Source of the DNA: Lactifluus volemus
Lineage: Eukaryota; Basidiomycota; Agaricomycetes; Russulales; Russulaceae
DNA: 64,000 nt
Assembly: GCA_022376515.1 (NCBI GenBank)
Contig: WTXI01000179.1
Coordinates: 1 to 64,000, forward strand
Direction of reading: 5' to 3'
The position numbers were made by a program, and so were the translations under genes. The notes below the pieces were generated by a model, which saw only the letters and a list, made by a program, of their open reading frames with translations, ran no database searches and was not told the origin of the DNA. The number at the start of each line of letters is the position of its first letter. The first letter of the stretch is position 1. Of this stretch, positions 43,759 through 54,840 are shown piece after piece.

Positions 43759-46700
43759 TCAATCGTAGATACTAAGGCTCTTCAACAAAGCGTCCAAACG
43801 GTCCGATGCAGAATCAGGATCATCCATGAAGAGAGAGCCAAGGTTGCCAGTTGCATTCGACACCCCACTCATGGCAGCTACTGACGTCGACCACCCTTTC
43901 ATGAAGTTGAGGCGTTCTTTCTTGAGCAAGTATTTCAGCATTTGTAGGGCCTCCATGAGAACTGGGCTGATTCGGTTTCGCTTCGCGGTGTCTGTATCCT
44001 TCGCTGATAAGAACATGCGCTCACAAGGTACAGATGTTGCCTGGATCGGGAGGTAATCCATGGCGATTGAGAAAAGCGTTGGGAATTCCGTCCTATTAGC
44101 CTGTTCAGGGAGTGAGCTGCGCAAAGCACAATTCAATCATGTCTCACCTCCCAGAACCGCAGGATGTTGGTCTCCTTAGACGAGATAGAAGAAGTATACC
44201 TCTGGAATTCAGCCTCTACCGTGCAGTCATTATGTGTGGATTTTTTGTTATATACGGAATTTTTAACCCTAAATCGCGTTGGAATCGGATTGGCCACAGA
44301 GACCGGGGCAGGTACGGCAGGTCGGGCAGGGGGGCCATCGGACGTTGATGATTTCTTGTCACGGTACCGGCACATCTGCAAGTCATGAGAAAGAACTGAT
44401 CTGAAAGGTGGTGTAGTCTTACGAGCTTTATAATGATACCTTTCGCTTCCCGAATATAGTCATTACCCCATTCCTCTTGGATCCAGGTGAAGCGCGTAGC
44501 AGGATCGAGGACTGTAGAATCAAGTTGGAGGTTAGAGAAACGCCACAACAAGACATCGATTCAAAGACTCACACATCGTGATGACATAAGCGTCTGTATC
44601 ATCCATTCGAATATAGTATTTCTTCGCCCATCGCAGGCCGATTTCCATCCAGGGCCGGAGTTTGTCCCATTGTGTCCCAATGTTTTCCCACTCGGTCATA
44701 AACTCCTCGAAACTGGAGATCGCATGCGACAAAATTGGTGTGGATTCGGACGACATGCTTTGTTGAAATGTGTGAGGAACCTGTCGTTACATGAGCGCCT
44801 GTCTATGTATTAAGTCGACGACGACTCACACTCAAGACCGATTCTAACCCTTCAAGAACTTCCCAATCGTTGTTGGATAGTTTCCAATGAGAGAAGTCAT
44901 GCAACTCGTTCGCAAAAAACTTATCGATAGCCTGTAAGAAAATTATTTAGTCCCCACTGTACTGTCTGGTCGCTGAGATGAACTTACCGGCCGGAGAGCT
45001 CTAAGACGTTGCAGCATCAAATAAACCGAGTCCCACCTTGTCTTCACATCCCTCAGAAGATGTACCTCGGGAACTGTGACCTTAACAGATTTGCTCTTCT
45101 CAACATTTACGGTGAACCAGCCTCGTTCATTTCCGGCTCGGATGTGCTCGCGAAAGGCAGTCTTGCGTGTGTCCGAAGAGCGTAATAGACGAATAACTCT
45201 GCGAGCACGCTTGAGGGGATCGCGTTTGATATTTGCAAACCAACGTTCGAGCCCAGAATCGCCATGGGCATCGTATTGACCCTCCAGTTGCAACTCGGTA
45301 ATATCTTCACTACTGTCAATGTCGTCGTCGTCATAGTCGTCGTCGTCATCGTCATCAGCGGAAGTCATGTGGACTGTACCAACAGGAACTTTAAAACCGG
45401 AGAGATACTGTTCGGAAACAGAAGTCATGGATGAAATGATGTGAGATGTGCAAATGTTAATGATGTGTGCGTAACACTGGACGCGGTGTTGAAGGTGATC
45501 GAAGTCAATTTCGATGGCCGTCTCACGTTTGGCGAGCAGAGACTCCAGCTCTTGCATGGCTACGGCGTTGTTCTCGGCGTTGTCGAGTGTAAAGTAGCCA
45601 ATCTACAAAGAGTAAGGCACAAGCGAATAGTTATCACATGAATACGGACCTTGAGTGTAACATCAGCCCGATCAAGTAGGTATAGGATAGTCTTCGCTAT
45701 ATTGAGACCTGTGTGTTTCTTCTTGAGGCGATGAAAACCAATAAGTGCAGCATTAAGTGCGAGGCGTCCACTTGACTCGTCACATAAGATCCAGTGAGCA
45801 GTCAACGCCAAGTAGGATTCTAAATTCACGTTTGACCAGATATCTGAAGTAAAACTGATCCGCCCGCAGGATTTCGAAAGGTCTGATTTCAACTCTCGAA
45901 ACTTATCCCGCCATTGACTAATGACCGCTTCCCTCATCTTGTCGCGGCGAGGGATATCAGCGTCGACAAGAGCCCGGCAAAGAACCATACACAACTTTCG
46001 AAACTCAGGGCATTCTACAACACGGATCGACTGAGGACTTGTGAGTATGAAAGAACACGAGACCATTGGGACTCACCTGGTCATCTGCAACTATGAAGCG
46101 AACGAGATGCTCTAGAAATACCGCCGGTGAGAATGATGGGACATCCAGGTCACGTTGGTTGCGATCATTTTGGGTGGATGCATCGCGCGTTTGGGTCGAT
46201 AACAAGTATGGCCAGTTATACCACGAAATTGCTTCATCGTACTCTTTACCGTGTACATTGCGGAGATGATTTCGGAGATTCGTGTTCCCGGTTTTTATCG
46301 CGTAGACACCATGGGGCTTACTGGAGCCAGATATCTCACTGATGTTGTAAGAACGCAGAATGAATACCAGAAAGCCAATACATACGAGCACAGCTTGCAG
46401 ACTCTAGAGGGAGGCACATCTTCATCCGAAGAAGGAGGGGGTTTGACGACAGTGAAGAAATGCAAAATATCGAGCGCTGCCTTCGTGTTAGCTGGCACAT
46501 CAAGGGCGTCAACTTGTTGGGAACTTGTGCTCCGAGTCTCTCGCTCAGGCGAGGGATTGGGAGGACCAGAGTCGGACGTCTCATCAACGTCCTCTATCCC
46601 TTGTAAGCTGAATTCTTCGCCACTACCTGCATCGGGTTGGGTGGTAGCTGCCTAGATCAACTGGTAAGTCTCAAGACTCAAAGAGCGAAAAAGGGACCAG

Positions 46701-46835
46701 GAGAGTTGCCTTTGATCGGGTCCGGGACGAGCCAATGGGACGTGCATTTGTGCGACGAGAAGCTTTGGCTTTGGATTGTTCCACAGCTGTGGGTGCAGCT
46801 GGTTCAATGGGCTGCTTTGCCTTGCCTGGAGCCAT
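43759..46835 (-). CDS. hAT-family transposase
   Basis: Multi-exon transposase. Start MAPGKAKQPIEPAAPTAV at 46835, a basic N-terminus (SRRTNARPIGSSRTRSKAT). A BED-type zinc finger is split by introns: RVCKLC (about 46410) and NTNLRNHLRNVH (about 46260-46300). Core exons include FRELKSDLSKSCGRISFTSD and NVNLESYLALTAHWIL (about 45780-45890), then QHRVQCYAHIINICTSHI (about 45460) and LRDVKTRWDSVYLMLQRLRAL. The C-terminal hAT dimerisation domain reads VPCERMFLSAKDTDTAKRNR and MLKYLLKKERLNF (about 43900-44040), ending LLKSLSIYD. An acidic insertion (Asp-rich, about 45300-45360) follows the His/Cys block. At least seven introns; boundaries not all fixed. With intact ends it could be an autonomous element. 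Confidence 0.83.
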
Positions 46836-46939
46836 GGCACAAAGAGACGGTGAGTGAAAAAAAAAAAGTGAAATGGGAATCGAGAGAGTGGGGGATTTGG
46901 GCGGCCTTAAATCCCGGTGATTTGAGCTTTGCACCTGGG

Positions 46940-48700
46940 CAACGCACTCCACAAAAATGACTAAAAAAAAGACAAACTGAATTACGTCCATGATATTGAC
47001 GTCAAATGTGGTCCATCGGCAAGCATTGGGCGAGCCGCGAGCGTCTCGAAGCGAAAACGTGGTGATGTGTACTTGTAGCCTTGGCGCGGAATCCTGAGTG
47101 CCTGGGGGATGAGATGGGCAGTGAAGACCTTGGGAAGTGAGGAACTTCAGAGGAAGTGGGATAGGTGGTGAAAGGGGGGCGACTGGCGAGCAGCAAGCAG
47201 CGGGGCCATGCCGCCTGGACCACGTGCACATACCATGAGGTCGGCCGAACCGTTTATCAATTTCACCGAATATAGAACAAGGATATCATAAGGACAGGTA
47301 GCGCAACCAAACGCAATCAAATTTCAATACAGGATGCAACATAGAACCGCTAGAGTAGGTCACAAAACACGCCAACTGATTGAATATGTTGGTAAGGTGC
47401 GAGTAATGGCACATCAGCTATATTGTTTAAACTAAGCATCTGTTGTCCCCCTTGAGGGGGGGCTTGCGATGGTGGAGCCGAGGACTGGAGACCTGCAGAG
47501 GGAGCGGAAGGGTTGGGTTGAACAATGAGGTTTTGTTGTAGTGAGCCATCCTTGAGAAAGTCCCAATCCAGGGGGTGAAAGTTTTGACCCGCCCGAGCGG
47601 AGAAGCTGGCGCTGCCATTTGGCGGTTGCTGACTGTGTGAGGAGATTGTTCAAGGGACGAGAACTTGGATGATCCTGTGCCTGAACGACGCGTTGGAGGA
47701 TATTCATCTGATTATTGACCATTGGCTGGGCATGCTGCTGCGAGAGCGCAGACATTTGTTGCTATGTAGGGCCACCTGCCATCCCACCAGAGGTGAAAGT
47801 TGGCGGTATATGTTGAGGAACAGCCTGTTCTTGAAATGGGAGGGCTGCAGAGGCCTGCATGATAGTGAAACGCTCGAGGTTGGTCCAGGAGTGGTCCTGG
47901 AACAAGAGGGACCAAGGAAGCCACTGAACCACTGGATGACGGAGTGGGAAGAGTTTGAGGTGACAAGGCAACACACTCCCCCTACATAGGACATTGGCAG
48001 GGAGGCTTAGATGCGCCACCTCAGCCCGCTCGCGGTCATGGAGAGAGTGGCGTGAGGACCATAATCGGGACCAGGACGGGGGTCAGTTCCGGGATGAAAG
48101 GGATTGACGTCCACCCATGCCTAGGAGAGAATCGCCGCCTCCGCGAGCGGCGTGGAGTGAGTGGGATCGTGCACCTTGGGATAGACGGTCGCCCTCTCGG
48201 TCTCGGTCGGGTTCCCCAACGGCACGCAGAAAAAGTTGGAGGATGGGCCCTAAGACGGCATCTGTGGTAACCCCCCATGACTGGTATATATCGCTCCATG
48301 TCGTTATAAAATCAGAACCTGAAATTATTTGTTAGGGGGGGAACGTAGGGAATCACGGGGGGGAGGGGCATACCATTGCCAATCATCCAGTATCGCGTGC
48401 ATGGCATCATTGGTGGTGCGAGGGCAGGCAGTTTCCATGGATGGTTGAGTGGGAATGGCGCTGTCACGATGGTCGGAAGTGTTGGATGCGACACAAAAAC
48501 GAACGGGAAGGGGGGTGCAACAGGAGCTCTACCTAAGATAGCAGGACGGCTTGTCGATGCTATCCGAGATGGAGGATGTGCGGAGAAGGAAAAGACTTGA
48601 CACAGTTGCAAGGAAAGAAGACGGGGGGTGCATGACCATGTCAAGAGGAAAGGGGAGCGGTAGGGAGAGTCCAACGCAGACAAGAGGAAGGTGGCAGGGG
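46940..48700 (-). other. hAT internal segment with Pro/Gln-rich coding remnants
   Basis: Between the transposase start and the right end. Minus-strand frames encode Gln/Pro/Ser-rich pieces, for example SALSQQHAQPMVNNQMNILQ and NLIVQPNPSAPSAGLQ (about 47470-47760), separated by stops or possible introns. Around 48050-48300 an Arg/Asp-rich stretch occurs. No domain recognised. It may be a second captured host fragment or an extended transposase 5' region. Confidence 0.4.
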
Positions 48701-48704
48701 TTTG

Positions 48705-48850
48705 CGTCAGCTAGCTGGCTCTAGCTGGTCTAGCTGGCAAAAAGCCGGCTTGTCCCGAGTCGGCTAAAGGGGGCGGCTATGCAACAGTGGCTCGGCTCGG
48801 CTAGCATTTTAGCCGGCTACGGCTCCGGCTATAGCCGCGTTTTAGCTGGA
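48705..48850. promoter_or_regulatory. hAT right subterminal repeat region
   Basis: Contains AGCTGG(T/C), GCCGGCT, GGCTCGGCT and CGGCTA repeats, a composition mirroring the left end. Candidate transposase-binding sites. Confidence 0.5.
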
Positions 48851-48865
48851 GCCGCCGCAACACTA
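48851..48865. repeat. hAT right terminal inverted repeat
   Basis: GCCGCCGCAACACTA, exact reverse complement of the left end. Confidence 0.95.
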
Positions 48866-49182
48866 AGCGGCACTTTCTTGGCCGGAGGAGCAGCGGCGGC
48901 GGCACGCTTCTTTGGCGGAGGTGGTAGAGGGTCGTCATCAACATTCATTTTGTCATCCGACACTTTGGTTGCTGCTTTTGGTCTTGCGCGGGCTCCGCCG
49001 CCAGCGGGGGCGATGGGTTTGCACGCTTTGGCGGCGGCGGCTTTTTTAGTGGGCATGAAATCGTCGTCACCATTGTCGTCACCGCCACCACCACCAGAGC
49101 GTCGGCCAGAACCGATAGACTTGCGAGTCTTGAGCATTGCCTGTTTCCGTTTAACTTTCTTGCCGCTAGAGTCGACCACCGA
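48866..49182 (-). pseudogene. Host gene fragment upstream of the hAT insertion
   Basis: Open minus-strand frame with KVKRKQAMLKTRKSIGSGRR, Gly/Asp-rich and Lys/Ala/Pro-rich stretches and PPPPKKRAAAAAPPAKKVPL at the insertion point. It extends upstream as DLPFGEKSVVDSSG until an in-frame TGA at about 49230, so either an intron lies there or the gene is truncated. Together with 41809-42015 it makes a charged tail of about 180 residues. The gene body is not in the window next to it. Confidence 0.6.
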
Positions 49183-50239
49183 TTTCTCTCCGAAGGGGAG
49201 GTCCCAAAGAAGGGTTGGTTTTCAACAAGAGGGAAACCGTCCGCACAAGGCACGCCAACGTCAGTGTCACAACCTCCCTCTCTCCCCCCGGGGCAAAGTC
49301 AAAAGCCAAATGAACAAGCAAGAGATGACGATGACTTGCCTCCGTGTGAACTTCAGACACCACCGGTGTTGGCATCGCCGTTGCCTGGTCAGGGCGTCGA
49401 ACGGGGGACTGGTGATGTAGATGGCGATATTGTGCCAGACGTACCTGCACGCGCAGGCTTCGATCTCGCGGCGATGAGGGCCGTAATCGAGGGAATTGGT
49501 GAAGGCAAAGAGAGTCAGCGAGAATTCGCACAGCCGGAGATGTCATCATCGTCATCATTGCTCCAGCTACCAGCTGAATCCGTACAACGGCCCCGGTCTA
49601 CCTCTCCTCCCGTCACCCGACCGGTAAGTGGACGTCCTTCGGGGGTGCACTGACGTGCAACCGATGTGTTCGGGGATCCCGCCCCCGCCAAGGCACGCTT
49701 TCTGTTAAAAAACACACAAGGACAACAAAGTGTGCTCGGACTGCTCGAGAAGTGATGGTGAGTGTGAAGCACGGTGCTGGGCAGCCACTTCAGCAAGGGC
49801 AGAATGGATACTTGTCATATCGGACGATTCGAGTAGCCTGAGGTCACGGCAAATCGCCTGTGATGCGACTGCACAGAGCCTGCCTGTGTGAGAGGGCGCA
49901 GCAAGCAGCACGAGGGTAATGTCTGTCTCGCGATCTAGTGCATGGAACTACAATGTGGCATCAGCCCAACAACGGGGTCAGAGCTGCCTAAACAATCTCA
50001 GGACGAGTGTAACTGGGGTACTTACAGCATGAAGGAGGGCTTCTCAACAGACCTTTCACCTTCGGCAACGCTTCTCAGGATTGCTAACATAGTTGGTATG
50101 GAATTCAAGCTGCAGCAAGTTGTCTGCGACCCCTTCATTTCCTACGTCCTTATCACAACTTAGGCTTGCCACGACCTCAGGTTTGACACCTGTGGTAGCC
50201 ACGAGGAAGAGAACATGGCAAAAGAAATAGAGACGTACC
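49183..50239. other. Region with one low-complexity open frame, no firm gene
   Basis: A plus-strand frame (about 49183-49653) reads Pro/Ser/Asp-rich sequence including ARAGFDLAAMRAVIEGIG and ends PSGVH-stop. It has no known domain and lies against the truncated host gene. 49654-50239 has only scattered short frames. It may be debris of further insertions. Confidence 0.35.
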
Positions 50240-50532
50240 TCAGATGCTTTGGGGTCGCTTACTTCGTAGAGTGCATTAACCAAAGCATCCTCTTGGTGTG
50301 ACTTGAGAGCGATGCGTAGGTCAATCGTAGTGCCGGCAGGAGGGTGACCTAGGCAGTCCCATTCCTCAGGTGTGGCGGCCCACGTGTGCTTCACTCTTAT
50401 GTCATCCCAGAGTGACACTGAATGGCAAGGCCGAAAGAGACTGCAGTGAGGATAGAGAGCACGGAAAGCCAATACATGTGACCAAAAAACTGAGAGTGAG
50501 GTGCGAAATGGTGAGAAGAGGACGACTGACAA
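50240..50532 (-). pseudogene. Fragment of a sedolisin (S53 tripeptidyl peptidase) prodomain
   Basis: The minus strand encodes SLWDDIRVKHTWAATPEEW, CLGHPPAGTTIDLRIALK and ALVNALYEVSDPKASE, matching the first part of the pro-kumamolisin activation domain of secreted fungal S53 peptidases. A hydrophobic stretch (VLFSPF ... VFWSHVLAF) lies upstream where a signal peptide would be. After a possible donor site (GTACGTCTC, about 50239) the expected YG.HLSKEEV block is absent, and no catalytic Ser-Glu-Asp domain is found in the window. Truncated remnant. Confidence 0.6.
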
Positions 50533-51308
50533 GAAGGCAGGAAATCACGGCCCTTTATTGAACCAAGCCAAAGTCGATGCCTAGCTGGTTTGTAGATACA
50601 TCACACTGGGATGCTTTCTGAATATTTTCCGGTGTGTGGACTGTGGAGGAAGGAGCAGGGAACGGGTGTATGGGATGGCATATGGCTGTAGGGCTATGTG
50701 TTGACTTGAAGAATTGACGAGAACTCTAACAAGTCACGAGTGTATTAGTCAGGTTGAACTTGGTACTGAAACTCGCCGGGGGTGCTCTTTCCGTCATTCA
50801 CCTCCTCTCGCCTCTGGCAGCCTGGCTGCAGAGTCAAATTACAGTATTGGCAACTCTGTACTCACCTTGCTCCAAGTCATAGCCTGAATCATGATGATTA
50901 CATATGATTGTTTGATTCTCAGGGAGGCTGACTTACTTACCAGCGGGATGCCCTACCATGGATTTAATCTAACATCCGGTAAGATGGCGCAGTTGGCTCT
51001 ACAGTGGCACAACATGGGCCCTGAGCTCGGCCACTACATGTTTGCCCCCATGATGGGGGCCCTGTCATGCGAGATGGGTGAGTGGATCCACTCTTGTCTC
51101 TCAAACTCAAGCCAGATGTAGCGAAGATTGTCTCTAACTATCTCTTGCCCAGATGCGGAACGACGTCTGCTTCCTTAGAGGTGAGGATGGCAACTCCAGA
51201 ACAGAGTCTCGGCACTCGTTCTCTTTGGGCGCACGTGTCGCAGCGGAGTGGGTGTCGCGAAAGGTGCGTGCCAATTTGTAATATGTCCCCTACCGCTCCC
51301 TCACCTTG
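50533..51308. other. Intergenic region, no gene recognised
   Basis: About 780 bp left of element C. A 76-codon plus-strand frame (50891-51121) rich in Met and Gly has no known motif. Nothing else is supported. Confidence 0.4.
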
Positions 51309-52136
51309 TGTTACGGTTTCCACCGTCACATGACGCTCAGAAAAGTACCACTTGCAACCGTGGGAAATTCAAACCATTTCAAGCCATATAAACAACAAGA
51401 ACAAACAAGAACACAGCTAAGTAAACATACTATACAGATTCAGTTACGATACAGTTCCCCTGAGATTACCCCGATGTGACCCTGACATCATTCCAGCGCA
51501 GCACCGAGATCACTCCGTGATCCCGATGGATCTCTCGACCCCTCTCGATCCACCCCTATATCTCAGATCACACCTCGATGCTATCTCGATCAGCCCCTAT
51601 CTATATTATATCGTGATGTCACCCTATGTGACATCCCTGAGACTCCCTTAGTAAGCGTCACACCCCAGTAGTATATAAGCCGGCACTTTCAGTGCCCCTT
51701 GTCTTTAGTCTTCACTTTGTCTTTAATCAGAACCACCATCTTCCCACTTTCCAAAGACCTTCCGGTCTCCCCTCTCATCTCTTAAGTCTTCCTCCCTAAC
51801 CTCTAGTGTGTTAGGAGGATTAGCTCTTGCCTACCAGAGAGGGGCACTAGAGATCATTGACAATACCAGGAGTGCATCCGTCAGCGTGACGCCCTCCTCC
51901 TGAGTAGAGCCAGTGGGACATAGAACCCTGAACCCTGATTAGTCAGACTAAGCCTCGTGACCACTGCGGCTTAGTCATCTGTTACATCATCATCCAGTAT
52001 CCCACGGTCACGTGACAGGACTCACGTGTCCTCAAGTTTAGTCAGCAACCTCAAGTGTCACGTGACGCTAGCCCTTGGAGGACTAGGTCACGCGACTAAG
52101 CTCACGTCAAGCGCAAGGCCCTTCTGAGCCTTGACA
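51309..52136 (+). repeat. 5' LTR of element C
   Basis: 828 bp, TGTTACGGTTTCCACC...GCCTTGACA. TATATAA at 51672 and AGTCTTCACTTT at 51707-51718. The end is shared with A and B; the body is longer and different. Confidence 0.87.
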
Positions 52137-52148
52137 AAAGTGAAGACT
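52137..52148 (+). promoter_or_regulatory. Self-primer binding site of element C
   Basis: AAAGTGAAGACT directly after the LTR is the exact reverse complement of AGTCTTCACTTT (51707-51718), which starts 35 nt after the TATA box start. Confidence 0.74.
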
Positions 52149-52212
52149 CCTAAACACCCTTAAACTCTTCAACCTTCCGAAGGGCGAAGACACCATCACA
52201 CAGCACCATACG

Positions 52213-52289
52213 TTGGTCAACCAAGCAATAGTTGACGAAGAGGAAGCACCCAGTCATATCACATCGCATACTAGGACGCCCCTAGTACT

Positions 52290-52324
<35 letters not shown>

Positions 52325-54840
52325 AGACCATGTTGGACGAAGTACCAACATGGCATGGAGGATCCGTATGGATCGAAGAACTCAAGGAGACCAGGATCTC
52401 TGCCTGGGAAAATCAGTTTGCCCGCAGAGAATCAACCACCCCCAGCAACGAGCCTATCAGCTACCCTAACAGACAATTCGACAATCTACCACCCCACGTC
52501 AGAGGAAAAGCAATTTGGGACCCACGCATGGGTCGAGGAACTGGATCATACTCCATCCTAGACACGACCAAGACAGACCCTGCAAGAGGGCCTGTTGAAC
52601 TTGTCAACGGACGATGGTACATGATCCGTTACAACAGAATACTCAATACCTTCCAAGTCCGAAGGAGCGACATCATCTCAGAGGTGAAGGCAGAACTCCT
52701 TGGACTTGGACAATGGAACGAAGACGCAGAGGAAGATGAAACCCCAGATCTTTCAACCCAGCTACCACGGGGGGGAGAACTATTCCACTCCCCTCAACCT
52801 GAAGTTATACAACCATGGCAAACCCCCGCAACCCCAGCAATCCCAGTCACCGTGCAGGAGCCGAGTGTCCCTGCTAGCACCACGTTTAGCCCCCAGTTAA
52901 CCCCACTCTCGATGACCCTACCACTACGCGCGGAACCCCTCGAACCAATGTCAGCCATCTCGGAAGGAACTGAGGCTAGCCCAGTACTTATGAGAGGCTT
53001 CTCTCCAGAACCACTGCCTGTGTCCTTGTCCCCTATTGTGGAAGACGTACTCGCAGCAGTAACCGACACGCTCGTAACGGTCCAAGAAACTAGGAGAATG
53101 GAAGAAGATCCCATTCTCACCACGGCACCCCTCATCGAACAACAGGTCTACCAGATTCACGGACAAGGATATCAGCTACCGGTACCCCAGATCACCCAGC
53201 AAGCAGCCCCACCCCCAGTACAAGCGGCCATATTTCCCACTATCCGATTCCCACCCACCAACCCTACAGTGCCAGTATCAGTTGCGGCACCTGTAATCTC
53301 GAAAAATCCTAAACCCCGGCCCACAGAACTTATTGGACTGCCACCAACCATTTTCACTGGCGACAGGAACAAGAGCGACCTGTTCCTGAAGGAATTCAAA
53401 CAGTGGAAAATGATCAACCGGAACACCCCAGAAATGAGCGTACCCTTCGACAGGGTGCTTATGGCGCTATCCCACATCCGCGGCAACCGAGTCGACGACT
53501 GGCACGAAGAGCAACTCACAAGACTGGAGAGTACCGCTCTGAGGCCAACCGACGAGCAGCTATGGGTCGACTTCGAGACGACCTTTAGGTCTGTGTTCAC
53601 GGACTCAAATAAATGGCAAACGGCATACGAACAACTGAAGGAACACCGCATGCGCGGGACGGATGTAGACACTTACATTGCCCGATTCGAAACCCTGATA
53701 AAACAAGCTGGTTGGTCTTGCACCGATGCAGGAGCGATCGACCTTTTTAAGAACGGACTTATGCACAACCTAAAAGAGGCCATTCTCAACCGTGAGACAT
53801 GGCCTGAAACCCTCGACGACTGGAAGCGAATGGCACAAGAAGAGCAAGTCAGAGAACTCAACAGACGGGTTCTCCTCGCCAAACGAAAAGCCCCAGAACC
53901 TCCAGCAACCCAAGCACCGGTACCCCGATACATGGAAACTAGGACCCCACAGAAGACGCCTTCTGTGCAGGTCAGTGTTACCGCGACAATCCCCATAATA
54001 GGAAGGAAGAAACCCAAGACGGCCCTTAAGAACAGAACCTGCTACCATTGCAGGGTCAAGGGACACGAACGCGCCTCATGCCCTAAGAAGAACCTACCCG
54101 TCACTCCCCCACAAAGAAGCCCACGACCACCGTCTCCCTCTCCGTCGGAACGAGAGGTTGAGAATATGGTTATGACACCTGGAACCCGGAGCACACCAGG
54201 TCAACAAAGCCAGACTTATGCACAAGTCTGCCGGACACAGATTACCACCACGGCACCCCCAGTCACGACACCCGTCTTACGAGCTGAACCTGCAAAGGTG
54301 GCTCGTCTCCTGAAGAAGATGACCCCTGACCAGAGAAAGGAGGTCATAGACCTCCTACCTGAAGAACAACGACCCATTAGAAAGATCACCATCGGATTTG
54401 TACGGCACCGCGGAATCAAATCAATCAACATGCCCTTCACATTTCACTCTGTGCGGGGGTATGTAGGAGAAGCAGCCCTCGTGGACAGCGGAGCAAGCAA
54501 AAACTTTATTGACTCCCGGACAGCCGAAAGATGGGGAATCAAGACCAAGGCTCTCCCCATACCGGTACAAGTAACCAACGTCGACGGAACAAACAACCGC
54601 ACCGGGGCAGTCACCAGATACGTTGTGCTCCAAGTTACCCAAGGGAACAAGAGAGAGGAACTCCTCTTCCTCGTAGCCAACCTAGGAAGAGACCGCGTCA
54701 TCTTCGGATTCACCTGGCTGAAGGCGTTCAACCCTCAAATTAACTGGACAAACATGACCTGGGACAATACCCCAATCACGGTAGAAACACGGGCACTCTC
54801 AAGAGCGAAATTCCTTGGCGTTGAAGATCATGCCAAATGA
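52213..54840 (+). CDS. gag-protease polyprotein of element C
   Basis: 875 codons before TGA. The probable functional start is MLDEVPTWHGGSVW at 52330, because the upstream part contains a (AC)16 microsatellite read as THTHTH. Gag capsid region: LKEFKQWKMINRNTPEM, VDTYIARFETLIKQAGW, LMHNLKEAILNRETWP. Zinc knuckle CYHCRVKGHERASC at about residues 610-623. Aspartic protease with DSGAS at about residue 758 (GEAALVDSGASKNFID) and VIFGFTWLKAFNP. The frame is the same as pol (54922 on) and both are separated only by TGA at 54838-54840, so the product is one gag-pol if the stop is suppressed or was once a sense codon. Forms virus-like particles; processes the polyprotein. Confidence 0.9.
52291..52322 (+). 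repeat. (AC)16 microsatellite
   Basis: 32 bp of uninterrupted AC dinucleotide near the 5' end of the gag frame of element C. Confidence 0.95.

Larger units (their letters stand above)
42016..48865 (-). mobile_element. hAT DNA transposon, 6850 bp, carrying a kinase-like gene
   Basis: Defined by perfect 15-bp terminal inverted repeats (TAGTGTTGCGGCGGC at 42016-42030; its complement at 48851-48865) and an 8-bp TSD. Both ends have dense GCCGAG/CGGCTC and AGCCGGCT motifs. Cargo on the minus strand: a CK1-like kinase pseudogene, a multi-exon hAT transposase and an upstream Pro/Gln-rich segment. The insertion splits a host reading frame. Confidence 0.94.

Noticed and set aside
49166..49558. A 130-codon minus-strand frame opposite the Pro-rich frame
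   Set aside because: Composition looks like a shadow (Arg/His/Leu-rich) of the plus-strand low-complexity frame.
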